Below are positions 34,517 through 43,181 of a stretch of DNA of 64,000 nt, piece by piece (the first letter of the stretch is position 1; the number at the start of each line of letters is the position of its first letter). The position numbers and the translations under genes are program-made. The notes beneath the pieces are model-generated. The model worked only from the letters and a program-made list of their open reading frames with translations. It made no database searches and was not told the origin of the DNA. Source of the DNA: Paracoccus aestuarii (GTDB lineage Bacteria; Pseudomonadota; Alphaproteobacteria; Rhodobacterales; Rhodobacteraceae); assembly GCF_028553885.1 (NCBI RefSeq), contig NZ_CP067169.1:2839001-2903000 (forward strand), written 5' to 3'.

Positions 34517-35635
34517 TCAGAGCGTGACCGCGCGCCCCTCGGTCATGGATTGCTGGGCGGCCAGCCCCATCAGCACGGCCCAACGCCCGTCCGTGATCCC
34601 CACCTCGGGGCGGCCCTGACCGCTGCGGACCAGGTCCAGGAAGCGCTGATGCTGATAGAAGGTCGACCCGTTATGGTCGCCCGCCTCCAGCAGGGTCGGA
34701 TCGACCGGGATCTCGTGGACCTGCGGACCCTTGGGATCGCGGGGCGAGACGACGACCTGCGCGATGGGCGGGGTGCCCAGATGGTCGGGCCAGAACCGGG
34801 TCGGGCCGGGGACGAAGGCCTCGATCTTGCCCTTGGGTCCGACGGCGCTGATCTCCTCCTGCCAGCGGGCGCCCTCGGCGAACATGCACAGCTCCAGCAT
34901 GGCGCGGATGCCGCCCTCGAATTCGACCGCGACATAGCCGTGATCGAAGATGTCGGGCGTGCGGTCCTGATAGCGTTCGCCCAGATGGTTCACCGCCTGC
35001 CCGCCCATGGCCATGATCCTGACCGGATCGGCGCCCACGGCCAGCCGCATCAGGTCAAAGAAATGGCAGCATTTCTCGACGAAGGTGCCGCCGGTCTGGC
35101 TGTTGAAGCGGTTCCAGGCACCGACCTTGTCCAGGAACGGAAAGCGGTGTTCGCGGATGGTCAGCATGCGGATGCCGCCGGTGGCCTCGGGCGCCATCTC
35201 CAGCAGCCGCGCGACGGGGGGCATGTAGCGGTATTCCATCGCCACCCAGACCGGCGCGGGATAGTCGCGCGCGAAGGCATCCACTGCCGCCAGGTCCGCC
35301 GCATCGGTGAACAGAGGCTTTTCCACCAGCACCGGCAGCGGGCGGCGCAGGGCGGCCTGCAATTGGGCGACATGGCGGTGATTCGGGCTGGCTATCAGCA
35401 GGCAGTCGAGGTCCGGATGGGCCAGCAGCGCCTCGACGCTGTCCACCATCGCGGCGCCCGGCGCCAAGGCCTGGGCCGCGGCGCGCATCCCCGCATCCGG
35501 TTCGAAGATCGCACCGATCGCCGTGCCGGGCAGCAGCGCGATGTTGCGCAGGTGTTCCTGGCCCATCATGCCGCAGCCGATCACGCCATAGGTGATCGTC
35601 CGGGTCCGGGTGGACAGCGGGGTCTGGATCGTCAT
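34517..35635 (-). CDS. Gfo/Idh/MocA-family protein, candidate NAD-dependent sulfoquinovosidase
   Basis: A 372-aa NAD(P)-binding protein: Rossmann motif GVIGCGMMGQEH, the EKP motif in VLVEKPLFTDA, and the catalytic-His region GTFVEKCCHFFDLMRL. The start at 35635 follows GGAGACCCCG. The family covers sugar and inositol dehydrogenases and also oxidoreductive glycosidases (for example GH109). It is codirectional with and downstream of gntR, and divergent from the SsuD-like monooxygenase operon. NAD-dependent sulfoquinovosidases (GH188), reported in sulfoquinovose clusters lacking GH31 enzymes, would fit this slot. That assignment is inference; a sugar dehydrogenase is the alternative. Confidence 0.8.
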   Translation of the reverse strand: MTIQTPLSTRTRTITYGVIGCGMMGQEHLRNIALLPGTAIGAIFEPDAGMRAAAQALAPGAAMVDSVEALLAHPDLDCLLIASPNHRHVAQLQAALRRPLPVLVEKPLFTDAADLAAVDAFARDYPAPVWVAMEYRYMPPVARLLEMAPEATGGIRMLTIREHRFPFLDKVGAWNRFNSQTGGTFVEKCCHFFDLMRLAVGADPVRIMAMGGQAVNHLGERYQDRTPDIFDHGYVAVEFEGGIRAMLELCMFAEGARWQEEISAVGPKGKIEAFVPGPTRFWPDHLGTPPIAQVVVSPRDPKGPQVHEIPVDPTLLEAGDHNGSTFYQHQRFLDLVRSGQGRPEVGITDGRWAVLMGLAAQQSMTEGRAVTL

Positions 35636-35645
35636 CGGGGTCTCC

Positions 35646-36356
35646 TCAGATGAGGCGCTGCACATAGAGCGCCCGTTCATGGTCATACCAGGTGCGTGAA
35701 AACTCGACCGCGCGGGGGCCTTGGGCCCAGGACAGCCGCTCGATATAGGCGCAGGTCGCGCCGGGGCGGGGGGCGAAGGCCTCGGGCGCCCAATCGGGGA
35801 CCACGCCCAGGCCCACGCGGTCCTCGGCCCGGGTGATCCACAGCTTCAGCGACCGCTTGTAGGTCAGATAGAGCGAATCCTGCACCTGATCGCGCGGGAT
35901 GGCGCCCGCGCCGGCATCCAGCCAGATTTCCTCGACCGCGATCGGGGTGCGGTCCAGGAATCGCAGGCGGCGGAACCGGGTGCCCTGCGCGCTGGTGCCG
36001 TAATCGGGCTGGCCCGCATCCTTGTCGGTCAGGTCCACCGACAGGATGCGCGCATTGGGCAGACCGCCGCCGCCTTGGGCATGTTCCAGCCGGAACATCG
36101 AATAGACCGAGACCGGCTGCCCGCCCGCGCGGACATAGTTCCCCGACCCCTGCCGCCGTTCCAGCAGGCCCTGCAGTTCCAGCACCGCCAGCGCCTTGCG
36201 CAGCGTGCGCACGGTGGTGCCATGCGCCTCGGCCAGCTGGCGTTCGGGGGGCAGGCGCTGGCCGTCGACCAGCCGGCCCGCGGCGATGTCGCGGATCATC
36301 AACTCGCTGATCTGCATATGCAGCGGCAGGGCGTCGGCGCGCGTGCTGTCGGTCAT
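35646..36356 (-). CDS. GntR-family transcriptional regulator with UTRA ligand domain
   Basis: A 236-aa regulator. The N-terminal winged helix (PLHMQISELMIRDIAAGRLV, LPPERQLAEAHGTTVRTLRK) is followed by RRQGSGNYVRAG. A C-terminal UTRA domain (about 80-236) follows with RLRFLDRTPIAVEEIWLDAG, which usually binds a sugar or carboxylate inducer. The start at 36356 gives MTDSTRADALPLH. It is divergent from the monooxygenase operon and 10 bp upstream of the Gfo/Idh/MocA gene, so it very likely controls this locus. Confidence 0.92.
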   Translation of the reverse strand: MTDSTRADALPLHMQISELMIRDIAAGRLVDGQRLPPERQLAEAHGTTVRTLRKALAVLELQGLLERRQGSGNYVRAGGQPVSVYSMFRLEHAQGGGGLPNARILSVDLTDKDAGQPDYGTSAQGTRFRRLRFLDRTPIAVEEIWLDAGAGAIPRDQVQDSLYLTYKRSLKLWITRAEDRVGLGVVPDWAPEAFAPRPGATCAYIERLSWAQGPRAVEFSRTWYDHERALYVQRLI

Positions 36357-36388
36357 CCGCCCCCCTCCCGCGGAAAATTGATGCCCCA

Positions 36389-36402
36389 TTGATCTACATC
36401 AA
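36389..36402. promoter_or_regulatory. perfect FNR-type site TTGAT-N4-ATCAA
   Basis: TTGATCTACATCAA matches the FNR/FnrP (and Nnr/DNR) consensus in all ten defined positions. It lies in the 94-bp gap between divergent gntR and the monooxygenase operon. A TATGCA hexamer (36412-36417) downstream would place the site near -28, a position more compatible with repression than class-II activation of the plus-strand operon. Confidence 0.6.
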
Positions 36403-36450
36403 GGACGCCGCTATGCAAGAGTGAATCGAAGGCGACTCACGGAGGAGAGC

Positions 36451-37605
36451 ATGTCCGTCGTTCCCGTCACATCCGCCGATCTGAAGGCGGTCGAGGTCGC
36501 CTGGTTCTCGGCGCTCTGTTCGGACGATTACCGCCATCTGGGCGTGCCCGAGGGCGATCTGCGATCGTCCTGGTCCCATTGCAGCGACATCGTGAAGACT
36601 GCCGAGGCGCAGGGCTTCGGCAACATCCTCTGCCCGTCCAGCTATCAGGTGGGTCAGGACACGCTGTCCTTCGTGGCGGGCTGCGCGCCCATCACCGACC
36701 GCATCAACCTGCTGGCCGCCGTCCGCTGCGGCGAGATGCAGCCGATCATGCTGGCCCGCACCATCGCCACGCTGGACCACATGCTGGAGGGCCGGCTGAC
36801 GGTCAACATCATCTCGAGCGACTTCCCCGGCCAGCAGGAGCCCAGCCCCTTCCGCTATCAACGCAGTCGCGAGGTGGTCGAGATCCTGAAGCAGGCCTGG
36901 ACCCGCGACCAGATCGACTATCAGGGCGAGGTCTATAATTTCACCGGCCTGACGACGGACCCCGCGCGCCCCTATCAGCAGGGCGGGCCGATGCTCTATT
37001 TCGGCGGCTATTCCCCCGATGCGCTGGATCTCTGCGGTCAGCATTGCGACGTCTATCTGATGTGGCCCGAAAAGACCGAGGATATCGCCGACCGGATGCG
37101 CGCCGCCCATGCGGCGGCCGAGAAATACGGCCGCACGCTGGATTACGGCTTCCGCGCCCATGTCATCGTCCGCGACACCGAGGCCGAGGCCCGCGAATAT
37201 GCCCGCGAGCTGGTCAGCCAGCTGGATGACGAACAGGGCCGCGCGATCCGCGAACGGGCGCTGGATGCGGGATCGCTCGGCGTCAGCCGCCAGGCCCGCA
37301 ACCGGGAAATGGCGGATCTGGAGGGCTATATCGAACCGAACCTGTGGACCGGCGTGGGCCGGGCGCGGTCGGGCTGCGGCGCGGCCATCGTCGGATCGAC
37401 CGACCAGGTCCTGACCAAGCTGGAGGAGTTGCGGAATATGGGCATCCGCGCCTTCATCTTGTCAGGCTATCCCCACAAGGAGGAGGCCTGCCATTTCGGC
37501 AGCCGCGTCCTGCCGCAGATGAACACCTGCCAGCTGAACCGGGTCTGGGGCCGCGTGCCCGACCGGGCCCCGGCGACCCCGCTGGCCGCAGGCGAAAGGC
37601 GCTGA
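36451..37605 (+). CDS. SsuD-like FMNH2-dependent sulfonate monooxygenase, candidate sulfoquinovose monooxygenase
   Basis: A 384-aa luciferase-like (LLM) flavin monooxygenase expected to desulfonate an organosulfonate to aldehyde and sulfite using FMNH2 from a partner reductase. SsuD-like stretches are NILCPSSYQVGQDTLSFVAG, GRLTVNIISSDFPGQQEP, GEVYNFTGLTT and AFILSGYPHKEEA. The start at 36451 has GGAGGAGA upstream. Its stop overlaps the aldo/keto reductase start (TGATG), and a flavin reductase follows. This trio matches SmoC-SmoB-SmoA of the Agrobacterium sulfo-SMO pathway. Alkanesulfonate monooxygenase is the conservative reading. Confidence 0.88.
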   Translation: MSVVPVTSADLKAVEVAWFSALCSDDYRHLGVPEGDLRSSWSHCSDIVKTAEAQGFGNILCPSSYQVGQDTLSFVAGCAPITDRINLLAAVRCGEMQPIMLARTIATLDHMLEGRLTVNIISSDFPGQQEPSPFRYQRSREVVEILKQAWTRDQIDYQGEVYNFTGLTTDPARPYQQGGPMLYFGGYSPDALDLCGQHCDVYLMWPEKTEDIADRMRAAHAAAEKYGRTLDYGFRAHVIVRDTEAEAREYARELVSQLDDEQGRAIRERALDAGSLGVSRQARNREMADLEGYIEPNLWTGVGRARSGCGAAIVGSTDQVLTKLEELRNMGIRAFILSGYPHKEEACHFGSRVLPQMNTCQLNRVWGRVPDRAPATPLAAGERR

Positions 37606-38498
37606 TGATGGATCGTGTTGAACTGAAGGGCGGCGTCAGCCTGTCGCGGCTGGTCTATGGCATGTGGCGGATCGGCGACGATGCCGACACCTCGCCCGCC
37701 CATGTGCAGGCCAAGATCGAGGCCTGCCTGGCCCAAGGCATCACCACGATGGACCAGGCCGACATCTATGGCGGCTATACCGCCGAGGCGATCCTGGGCG
37801 AGGCCCTGCGCGCCAGCCCCGGCCTGCGCGACCGGATCGAGATCGTGACGAAATGCGGCATCGTGGCCCCCATGGGTCGCCACGCATCCGCGCCCTGCAA
37901 GCATTACGACACCTCGGATGCACATATCCGCGCCTCGGTCGAGGCCAGCTTGCGCGACATGGGCACCGATCACGTCGATCTGCTGCTGATCCACCGCCCC
38001 GATCCGATGATGGACCATGACGAGACCGGCCGCACGCTGGACGCGCTGGTCGCCGAGGGCAAGGTGCGCGCGGTCGGCGTGTCGAATTTCCGCCCCTGGG
38101 ACGTGGAGCTGCTGGAATCGGCGATGACGAATCCCCTGGCGACGAACCAGATCGAGATCTCGCTGGCGCGGGTCGATCCGTTCACCGACGGCGATCTGGC
38201 CTTTCATCAGCGCCGCCGCGACCCGGTCATGGCCTGGTCGCCCCTGGGCGGCGGCAGCCTGATGACCGGGACCGGCCCGGTGGCCGACATCCTGGACGCG
38301 ATTGCCCGCGAACAGGGCACCGACCGGTCGGCTGTCGCGGTGGCGTTTCTTCTGCGTCATCCGGCCGTCATCATGCCGGTCCTGGGCACCAATTCGCTTG
38401 AACGCATCGCGCGCATCGCCGAAGCTGGCCGGGTCGATCTGTCCAGGACCGACTGGTTCCGGCTTTATGAGGCCGCCCTCGGGCGGGAGGTTGCATGA
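37605..38498 (+). CDS. aldo/keto reductase of the sulfonate operon (SmoB-like candidate)
   Basis: A 297-aa NAD(P)H-dependent reductase of the YdhF type. The tetrad is visible: Asp/Tyr in MDQADIYGGY, Lys in IVTKCGI and His in LLLIHRPDPMMDH. AVGVSNFRPWDVELL and MAWSPLGGGSLM are family motifs. The start ATG at 37605 shares a base with the monooxygenase stop; a second ATG follows immediately at 37608. In the sulfo-SMO pathway an AKR reduces 6-oxo-glucose, the desulfonation product, to glucose; this gene occupies that position. Confidence 0.88.
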   Translation: MMDRVELKGGVSLSRLVYGMWRIGDDADTSPAHVQAKIEACLAQGITTMDQADIYGGYTAEAILGEALRASPGLRDRIEIVTKCGIVAPMGRHASAPCKHYDTSDAHIRASVEASLRDMGTDHVDLLLIHRPDPMMDHDETGRTLDALVAEGKVRAVGVSNFRPWDVELLESAMTNPLATNQIEISLARVDPFTDGDLAFHQRRRDPVMAWSPLGGGSLMTGTGPVADILDAIAREQGTDRSAVAVAFLLRHPAVIMPVLGTNSLERIARIAEAGRVDLSRTDWFRLYEAALGREVA

Positions 38499-39001
38499 TG
38501 CAGATGTCGGGGTCCTCCAGCTTCGTGCCCGATCCCGGGAACGGGCGGCTGCTGCGCGACGCCTTCGGGCGTTTCGCCACCGGGGTGACCGTCGTCACCG
38601 CCATGGCCCCCGAGGGCTGCGTGGCGATCACCGCCAACAGCTTCTCCTCGGTCTCGATGGAGCCGCCGCTGGTCCTGTGGTCGCCGGCCCGCGCCAGCGC
38701 CCGCTATCCGGCCTTTGCCGAGGCACGCCATTTCGCCATCCATGTCCTGGCCGAGGATCAGGCGAACCTGGCATGGTCCGTGGCGCGCAACCGCGACGCG
38801 CTCGGCGATCTGACGGGGCGCAACGCCGAGGGCGTGCCGGTGCTGGACCATTGCCTGGCGCGGTTCGACTGCGCGCGCTTTGCCCTGCACGAGGCGGGCG
38901 ACCATGCCATCGTCGTGGGCCGCGTCCTGCGCGCCACCTTGGCCGAGGGCCAGCCGCTGGCCTTCTTCGGCGGCCAGATCGCCCAGGTGAAAATCAACTG
39001 A
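38495..39001 (+). CDS. flavin reductase (FMN-binding domain), SmoA-like candidate
   Basis: A 168-aa flavin:NAD(P)H reductase that supplies FMNH2 to the upstream monooxygenase. Motifs are LRDAFGRFATGVTVVTA, ITANSFSSVSMEPPLVLWSP, FAIHVLAEDQ and the C-terminal PLAFFGGQIAQV. The ATG overlaps the aldo/keto reductase stop by 4 bp, so the three catabolic genes form one translationally coupled unit. TRAP genes follow after about 75 bp. Confidence 0.9.
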   Translation: MMQMSGSSSFVPDPGNGRLLRDAFGRFATGVTVVTAMAPEGCVAITANSFSSVSMEPPLVLWSPARASARYPAFAEARHFAIHVLAEDQANLAWSVARNRDALGDLTGRNAEGVPVLDHCLARFDCARFALHEAGDHAIVVGRVLRATLAEGQPLAFFGGQIAQVKIN

Positions 39002-39076
39002 TACCGGCAGGACCGGACGAAACGCGGCCCGCGTCGGGAGGACGGCACGGCACCGCTGTTGGGGGGAGAATCTGAA

Positions 39077-39679
39077 ATGCGCCTGATCGCCGCCGTGATC
39101 CGGCCCCTGTCGCGGGTCAACGAGGCCGTGCTGACCGCCGGCCGCGCCATCGGCATCGCCGCCATCGCCATCATGGTCGCGGTGACGATCGTGCAGGTCT
39201 TTCAGCGCTATGTGATGAACAGCGCGCTGGCCTGGCCCGACGAGGCCGCGCGGTTCTGCATGTTGTGGATGACCGCGCTGATGGCGCCGACCGCGTTCCG
39301 GCGCGGCGGCTTCGTGGCCATCGATTTCCTGCCCGGCATCCTGCCCGCGACCGGGGTCCGCATCCTGAACCTGATCCTGCTGTCGCTGTCCATGCTGGTC
39401 CTGGTCGTGGCCGTCCAGATCGGCTGGCGCGAGGTCACCGGCCTTGGCGGCCGCTTCGCCAGCGCGTCGCTGTTCATCCCGACCTCGTGGGACCTGTCCA
39501 GCTGGTACCGGGTGCCGCGGTCCTGGATGATGGCATCCCTGCCCGTCGGCCTGGGCATGCTGATCGCGGTCAATATCGAATTGTGGCTGCGCAACCTGGC
39601 CGAGATGCTGGGCACGCGCGACCTGCCCCCCATACCCGGCGGCGACGGCATGGATACCGGCGCGAGAGGAGTCGACTGA
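39077..39679 (+). CDS. TRAP transporter small permease (DctQ type)
   Basis: A 200-aa protein with four membrane helices, including AIGIAAIAIMVAVTIVQVFQRYVM, ILNLILLSLSMLVLVVAVQIG and a last helix near 165-182. The DctQ motif FQRYVMNSALAWPDEAARFC is clear. The start at 39077 follows GGGGGGAGAA. It overlaps the large permease gene (TGATG). The pair forms the membrane part of a Na+-coupled importer for the substrate of the upstream enzymes. Confidence 0.92.
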   Translation: MRLIAAVIRPLSRVNEAVLTAGRAIGIAAIAIMVAVTIVQVFQRYVMNSALAWPDEAARFCMLWMTALMAPTAFRRGGFVAIDFLPGILPATGVRILNLILLSLSMLVLVVAVQIGWREVTGLGGRFASASLFIPTSWDLSSWYRVPRSWMMASLPVGLGMLIAVNIELWLRNLAEMLGTRDLPPIPGGDGMDTGARGVD

Positions 39680-40971
39680 TGGCCCTGATCTGGTTCCTGC
39701 CGCTGTTCCTGCTGTTCCTGATGGCCAGCCTGCCGGTCTTCTTTGGCATGCTGGCGGCCCCCGGCATCCTGCTGTGGCTCAATGGCCAGGAACGCGACCT
39801 GACGCTGCTCTATCGCAACCTCTATAACGGCATCGACAGCTTTCCGCTGATGGCAATCCCGTTCTTCATGCTGGCGGGCGAATTGATGAACCGCGGCGGC
39901 ATCACGCTGCGGCTGGTGGAGTTCGCCCAGGCCCTGATGGGCCATTTCCGGGGCGGGCTGGCCCATGTGAACGTGCTGTCCTCGATGCTGTTCGCGGGCC
40001 TGTCGGGATCGGCTGTGGCCGATACCAGCGCCCTGGGATCGATGCTGATCCCGGCGATGGAAAAGCAGGGCTATACCCGCAAGTTCGCCGCCGCCATCAC
40101 CGCGGCCAGCTCGGTCATCGGGCCGATCATCCCGCCATCGGGGATCATGATCATCTATGCCTATGTCATGGGTGAAAGCGTCGCCGCGCTGTTTCTGGCG
40201 GGCATCGTGCCGGGCATCCTGGTGGGCGTGGGCCTGATGATCGCGGTCAAGGTCATGGCCGACAAATACGACTTTCCCATCGCCGCGCCGCGCCAGAGCT
40301 GGGGCCAGCGCGGCCAGGCCAGCCTGAAGGCCTTCTTTCCGCTGATGACCCCGGTCATCATCCTGGGCGGCATCCTGGCGGGCGTCTTCACGCCGACCGA
40401 GGCCGCCGCCGTCGCCGTCCTCTATGCGCTGGTCATCAGCCTGTTCGTGCTGCGCACGATGCGGGTGTCGGAACTGCCCGACGTGCTGGGCCGGGCGGCG
40501 CTGACCTCGGCGGTGGTGCTGCTGCTGGTGGGGGCGGCCATGTCCTTCAAGACGGTGGTGTCGCTGTCCCAGACCCCGCAGCTGATGGCGGATTGGGTGC
40601 TGACGCTGACGGCCAACCCGCTGATCCTGCTGCTGCTGATCAACCTGCTGCTGTTCGTGGTGGGGATGTTCCTGGATGCGGGGCCCGCGATCATCATCCT
40701 GGCGCCGATCCTGGGCCCGGTCTTCACCGGCATGGGGGTGGACAGCCTGCATTTCGCCATCATCATGTGCGTCAACCTGACGGTGGGCCTGGCCACGCCG
40801 CCCATGGGGCTGGTCCTGTTCGTCGCCGCCGCCGTATCGAGGGAACGGGTCATGACCATCGCCCGTGCCATCGTCCCGTTCCTGCTGGTCGAGATCGCGG
40901 TGATCCTGCTGATCACCTTCGTCCCGGCCATCTCGATGACCGTTCCGCGCCTGACCGGCTTTGCGGACTGA
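39679..40971 (+). CDS. TRAP transporter large permease (DctM type)
   Basis: A 430-aa protein with about twelve hydrophobic segments. DctM signatures are GIDSFPLMAIPFFMLAGELM, GLSGSAVADTSALGSMLIPA, ITAASSVIGPIIPPSGIMII and AGVFTPTEAAAVAVLYAL. Near the C-terminus is NLTVGLATPPMGLVLFVAAA. Length is normal. It is translationally coupled to the small permease and followed 23 bp later by the binding protein. Confidence 0.96.
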   Translation: MALIWFLPLFLLFLMASLPVFFGMLAAPGILLWLNGQERDLTLLYRNLYNGIDSFPLMAIPFFMLAGELMNRGGITLRLVEFAQALMGHFRGGLAHVNVLSSMLFAGLSGSAVADTSALGSMLIPAMEKQGYTRKFAAAITAASSVIGPIIPPSGIMIIYAYVMGESVAALFLAGIVPGILVGVGLMIAVKVMADKYDFPIAAPRQSWGQRGQASLKAFFPLMTPVIILGGILAGVFTPTEAAAVAVLYALVISLFVLRTMRVSELPDVLGRAALTSAVVLLLVGAAMSFKTVVSLSQTPQLMADWVLTLTANPLILLLLINLLLFVVGMFLDAGPAIIILAPILGPVFTGMGVDSLHFAIIMCVNLTVGLATPPMGLVLFVAAAVSRERVMTIARAIVPFLLVEIAVILLITFVPAISMTVPRLTGFAD

Positions 40972-40994
40972 ACCTGACCTTGAGGGAGGACAGA

Positions 40995-42050
40995 ATGCTG
41001 AAACAGACGACCCTGGCGCTTGGCGCCGCGCTGGCCATGGCCATCGCCCTGCCCGCCGCCGCGCAGGACTGGACCCTGCGCGCCGTCGCCAATTCCAACG
41101 AGGATGACGAGGATTACGACGGCCTGCAGGTCTTCAAGTCCCATGTCGAGGCCGCCTCGAACGGCGCCATCGCGGTGGACATCTACATGGGCACCCAGCT
41201 GTGTTCGAACGGGGCGGAATGCCTGCAGGGCGTGGCCGACGGCTCGATCGACGTCTATATCTCGACGCTGGACGGGGCGGCGGGGCTGTTCCCCTATTTC
41301 CAGGTGCTGGACCTGCCCTATATCATGGCCGATGACCGGGTGGCGGAGCGCGTGCTGTCGGGCGATTTCATGCGCGATCTGCGCGACCGCGCCCTGGCCG
41401 ACAGCGGCGACACGCTGCGCCTGATGACCATCGGCAATACCGGCGGCTGGCGCAACTTCGCCAACACGCAGCGCCGCGTGCAGACCCCCGCCGACCTGCA
41501 GGGGCTGAAGCTGCGCACCGTGGTGGCCGACCTGCCGCAGGAGCTGGCCCGCGCCATGGGCGCATCCCCCACCCCGATCCCCTGGCCGGAACTCTTCACC
41601 TCGCTGCAGACCAATGTGGTCGAGGGCACCGCGAACGGCATCACCGACATCATGTCGATGCGCTTTCCCGATGCCGGGCTGCGCCATCTGACGCTGGACG
41701 GCCATGCCTATATGGGCGCCTATTGGTGGATGTCGAACGAACGCTTCATGGACATGCCCGAAGACATGCGCCGCATCGTCGTGGACGGCTTCTATCAGCT
41801 GCAGCAGGCGACCTTCGCCTCGCCCAAGCGCAAGTCGATCGCCGCCTACGAGGCCTTCGCCGCCGCAGGGGGCGAGGTCTATGTCCCCACGCCCGAGGAA
41901 AAGGCCGCCTTCACCGAGGCCGCGGCCCCGGTCTATGACTGGTTCACCGGCACCGTCGATGGCGGGGACGAGATCCTGGCCGCCTTCCGCGAGGCGGTGG
42001 CCGAGGCCGAGGAAGGATTGGCCGCGGAACGCGACCGCGACATCCAGTAA
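40995..42050 (+). CDS. TRAP transporter substrate-binding protein (DctP type)
   Basis: A 351-aa periplasmic binding protein with signal peptide (TTLALGAALAMAIALPAAAQ). DctP-fold features are AVANSNEDDEDYDGLQVFKS, GVADGSIDVYISTLDGAAGL, the conserved Arg region in LQGLKLRTVVADLPQ, and NVVEGTANGITDIMSMRFP. GGGAGGA lies upstream of ATG. The ligand is not readable from sequence. By context it should be the sulfonate or sulfoquinovoside used by the upstream monooxygenase, which would be unusual since known sulfo-SMO clusters mainly use ABC importers. Confidence 0.93.
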   Translation: MLKQTTLALGAALAMAIALPAAAQDWTLRAVANSNEDDEDYDGLQVFKSHVEAASNGAIAVDIYMGTQLCSNGAECLQGVADGSIDVYISTLDGAAGLFPYFQVLDLPYIMADDRVAERVLSGDFMRDLRDRALADSGDTLRLMTIGNTGGWRNFANTQRRVQTPADLQGLKLRTVVADLPQELARAMGASPTPIPWPELFTSLQTNVVEGTANGITDIMSMRFPDAGLRHLTLDGHAYMGAYWWMSNERFMDMPEDMRRIVVDGFYQLQQATFASPKRKSIAAYEAFAAAGGEVYVPTPEEKAAFTEAAAPVYDWFTGTVDGGDEILAAFREAVAEAEEGLAAERDRDIQ

Positions 42051-42055
42051 CACCG

Positions 42056-42090
42056 CCCGGGGGCGCGCGGGGCTGCGGCCCCGCCCCCCA
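42056..42090. terminator. GC hairpin between dctP and the exporter gene
   Basis: An inner stem CGGGGC/GCCCCG and an outer GGGGG/CCCCC arm with an intervening CGCG bulge lie 6 bp after the dctP stop. It could terminate or attenuate the operon before the exporter gene, or protect the upstream mRNA. Confidence 0.45.
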
Positions 42091-42108
42091 TTCATCACGG
42101 TTTCCCCC

Positions 42109-43122
42109 ATGTCCCTTGCCCTTCCCGATCCGGCCCGCCTGCGTGCGCTGGCCCCCGGCCTGATGCTGGCCGTCACCGTCGCCATGGCCGCCCAGTTCCT
42201 GTCGGGCCATTACGGCGCGCCGGTCATGCTGATGGCGATCCTTCTGGGCATGCCGCTGCATTTCATGGCCGAGGACGACCGCGCGGGCCCGGGCATCGAC
42301 CTGGCCGCGCGGGGCCTTCTCAGGGCGGGTGTGGCCCTGCTGGGGCTGCGGGTGTCGCTGGACATGGTCTCGGCCATCGGCTGGCCCTTCGTGGCGCTGG
42401 TGGCGGGATCGGTGGCGGCGCTGATCCTGGGGTCGGTCGCCTTGGCGCGCAGGCTGGGGCGGGACCGGGCCTTCGGGCTGCTGACCGGGGGCTCGGTGGC
42501 GATCTGCGGCGCCTCGGCGGCCATGGCGCTGTCGTCGATCCTGCCGCGCGGCGCGGACCGGGATGCGGCGGAACGCGACCTGTCCTTCACCGTCATCACC
42601 GTCACCGCCCTGTCGACGGTGGCGATGATCCTCTATCCGATGCTGGCCTCGGGGCTGGGGCTGGACGGGCACCGCACCGGCCTGTTTTTGGGCGCCACCA
42701 TCCATGACGTGGCCCAGGTCGTCGGCGCCGGCTATTCCGTGTCCGAGGAGACGGGCGACATCGCCACCGTCGTCAAGCTGATCCGCGTGACCCTGCTGGC
42801 GCCGGTCGTGCTGATCGCGGCGGTGGTGCTGCGCCAGGCGGGCCGGGGCGGGGGCGCGCGTCCGCCGCTGCTGCCGGGCTTCGTGGTGGTCTTCCTGATC
42901 CTGGCCGCGGCCAATTCCGCGCATCTGGTCCCCGGCCCGGTCCTGTCCTTGGCCGACACGCTGTCGCGCGCCCTGCTGGTGGCGGCGGTGGCGGCGGTCG
43001 GCATGAAGACATCCTTGGCGCGCATGGCGCAGGTGGGGCCGGGCTCGGTCGTGCTGCTGCTGGGCCAGACGATCATGCTGGCGCTGCTAATCGCGGTGCC
43101 GCTGCTGCTGGGCTGGGTCTGA
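42109..43122 (+). CDS. YeiH-family putative sulfate/sulfite exporter
   Basis: A 337-aa integral membrane protein with about ten helices, of the UPF0324/YeiH family. Signatures are AVTVAMAAQFLSGHYGAPVM, LLRAGVALLGLRVSLDMVSA, TGGSVAICGASAAMALSSIL and GATIHDVAQVVGAGYSVSEE. The start at 42109 gives MSLALPDPARLRALAP. Family members are annotated as sulfate exporters, largely from context. Immediately downstream of desulfonation and TRAP genes, removal of sulfite or sulfate from the cytoplasm is a reasonable inference. Confidence 0.88.
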   Translation: MSLALPDPARLRALAPGLMLAVTVAMAAQFLSGHYGAPVMLMAILLGMPLHFMAEDDRAGPGIDLAARGLLRAGVALLGLRVSLDMVSAIGWPFVALVAGSVAALILGSVALARRLGRDRAFGLLTGGSVAICGASAAMALSSILPRGADRDAAERDLSFTVITVTALSTVAMILYPMLASGLGLDGHRTGLFLGATIHDVAQVVGAGYSVSEETGDIATVVKLIRVTLLAPVVLIAAVVLRQAGRGGGARPPLLPGFVVVFLILAAANSAHLVPGPVLSLADTLSRALLVAAVAAVGMKTSLARMAQVGPGSVVLLLGQTIMLALLIAVPLLLGWV

Positions 43123-43181
43123 CGCTTGCCAAGCCCGTGCTTTTTGTGCAGATCCCGCGGCTGAAGGACGCGAGGGGGGCC

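Noticed and set aside
36421..36440. GTGA...TCAC as an operator for the GntR regulator
   Set aside because: Two offset partial palindromes (GAGT/ACTC and GTGA/TCAC) share the same bases and neither has a convincing centre; too weak to call without a second site.
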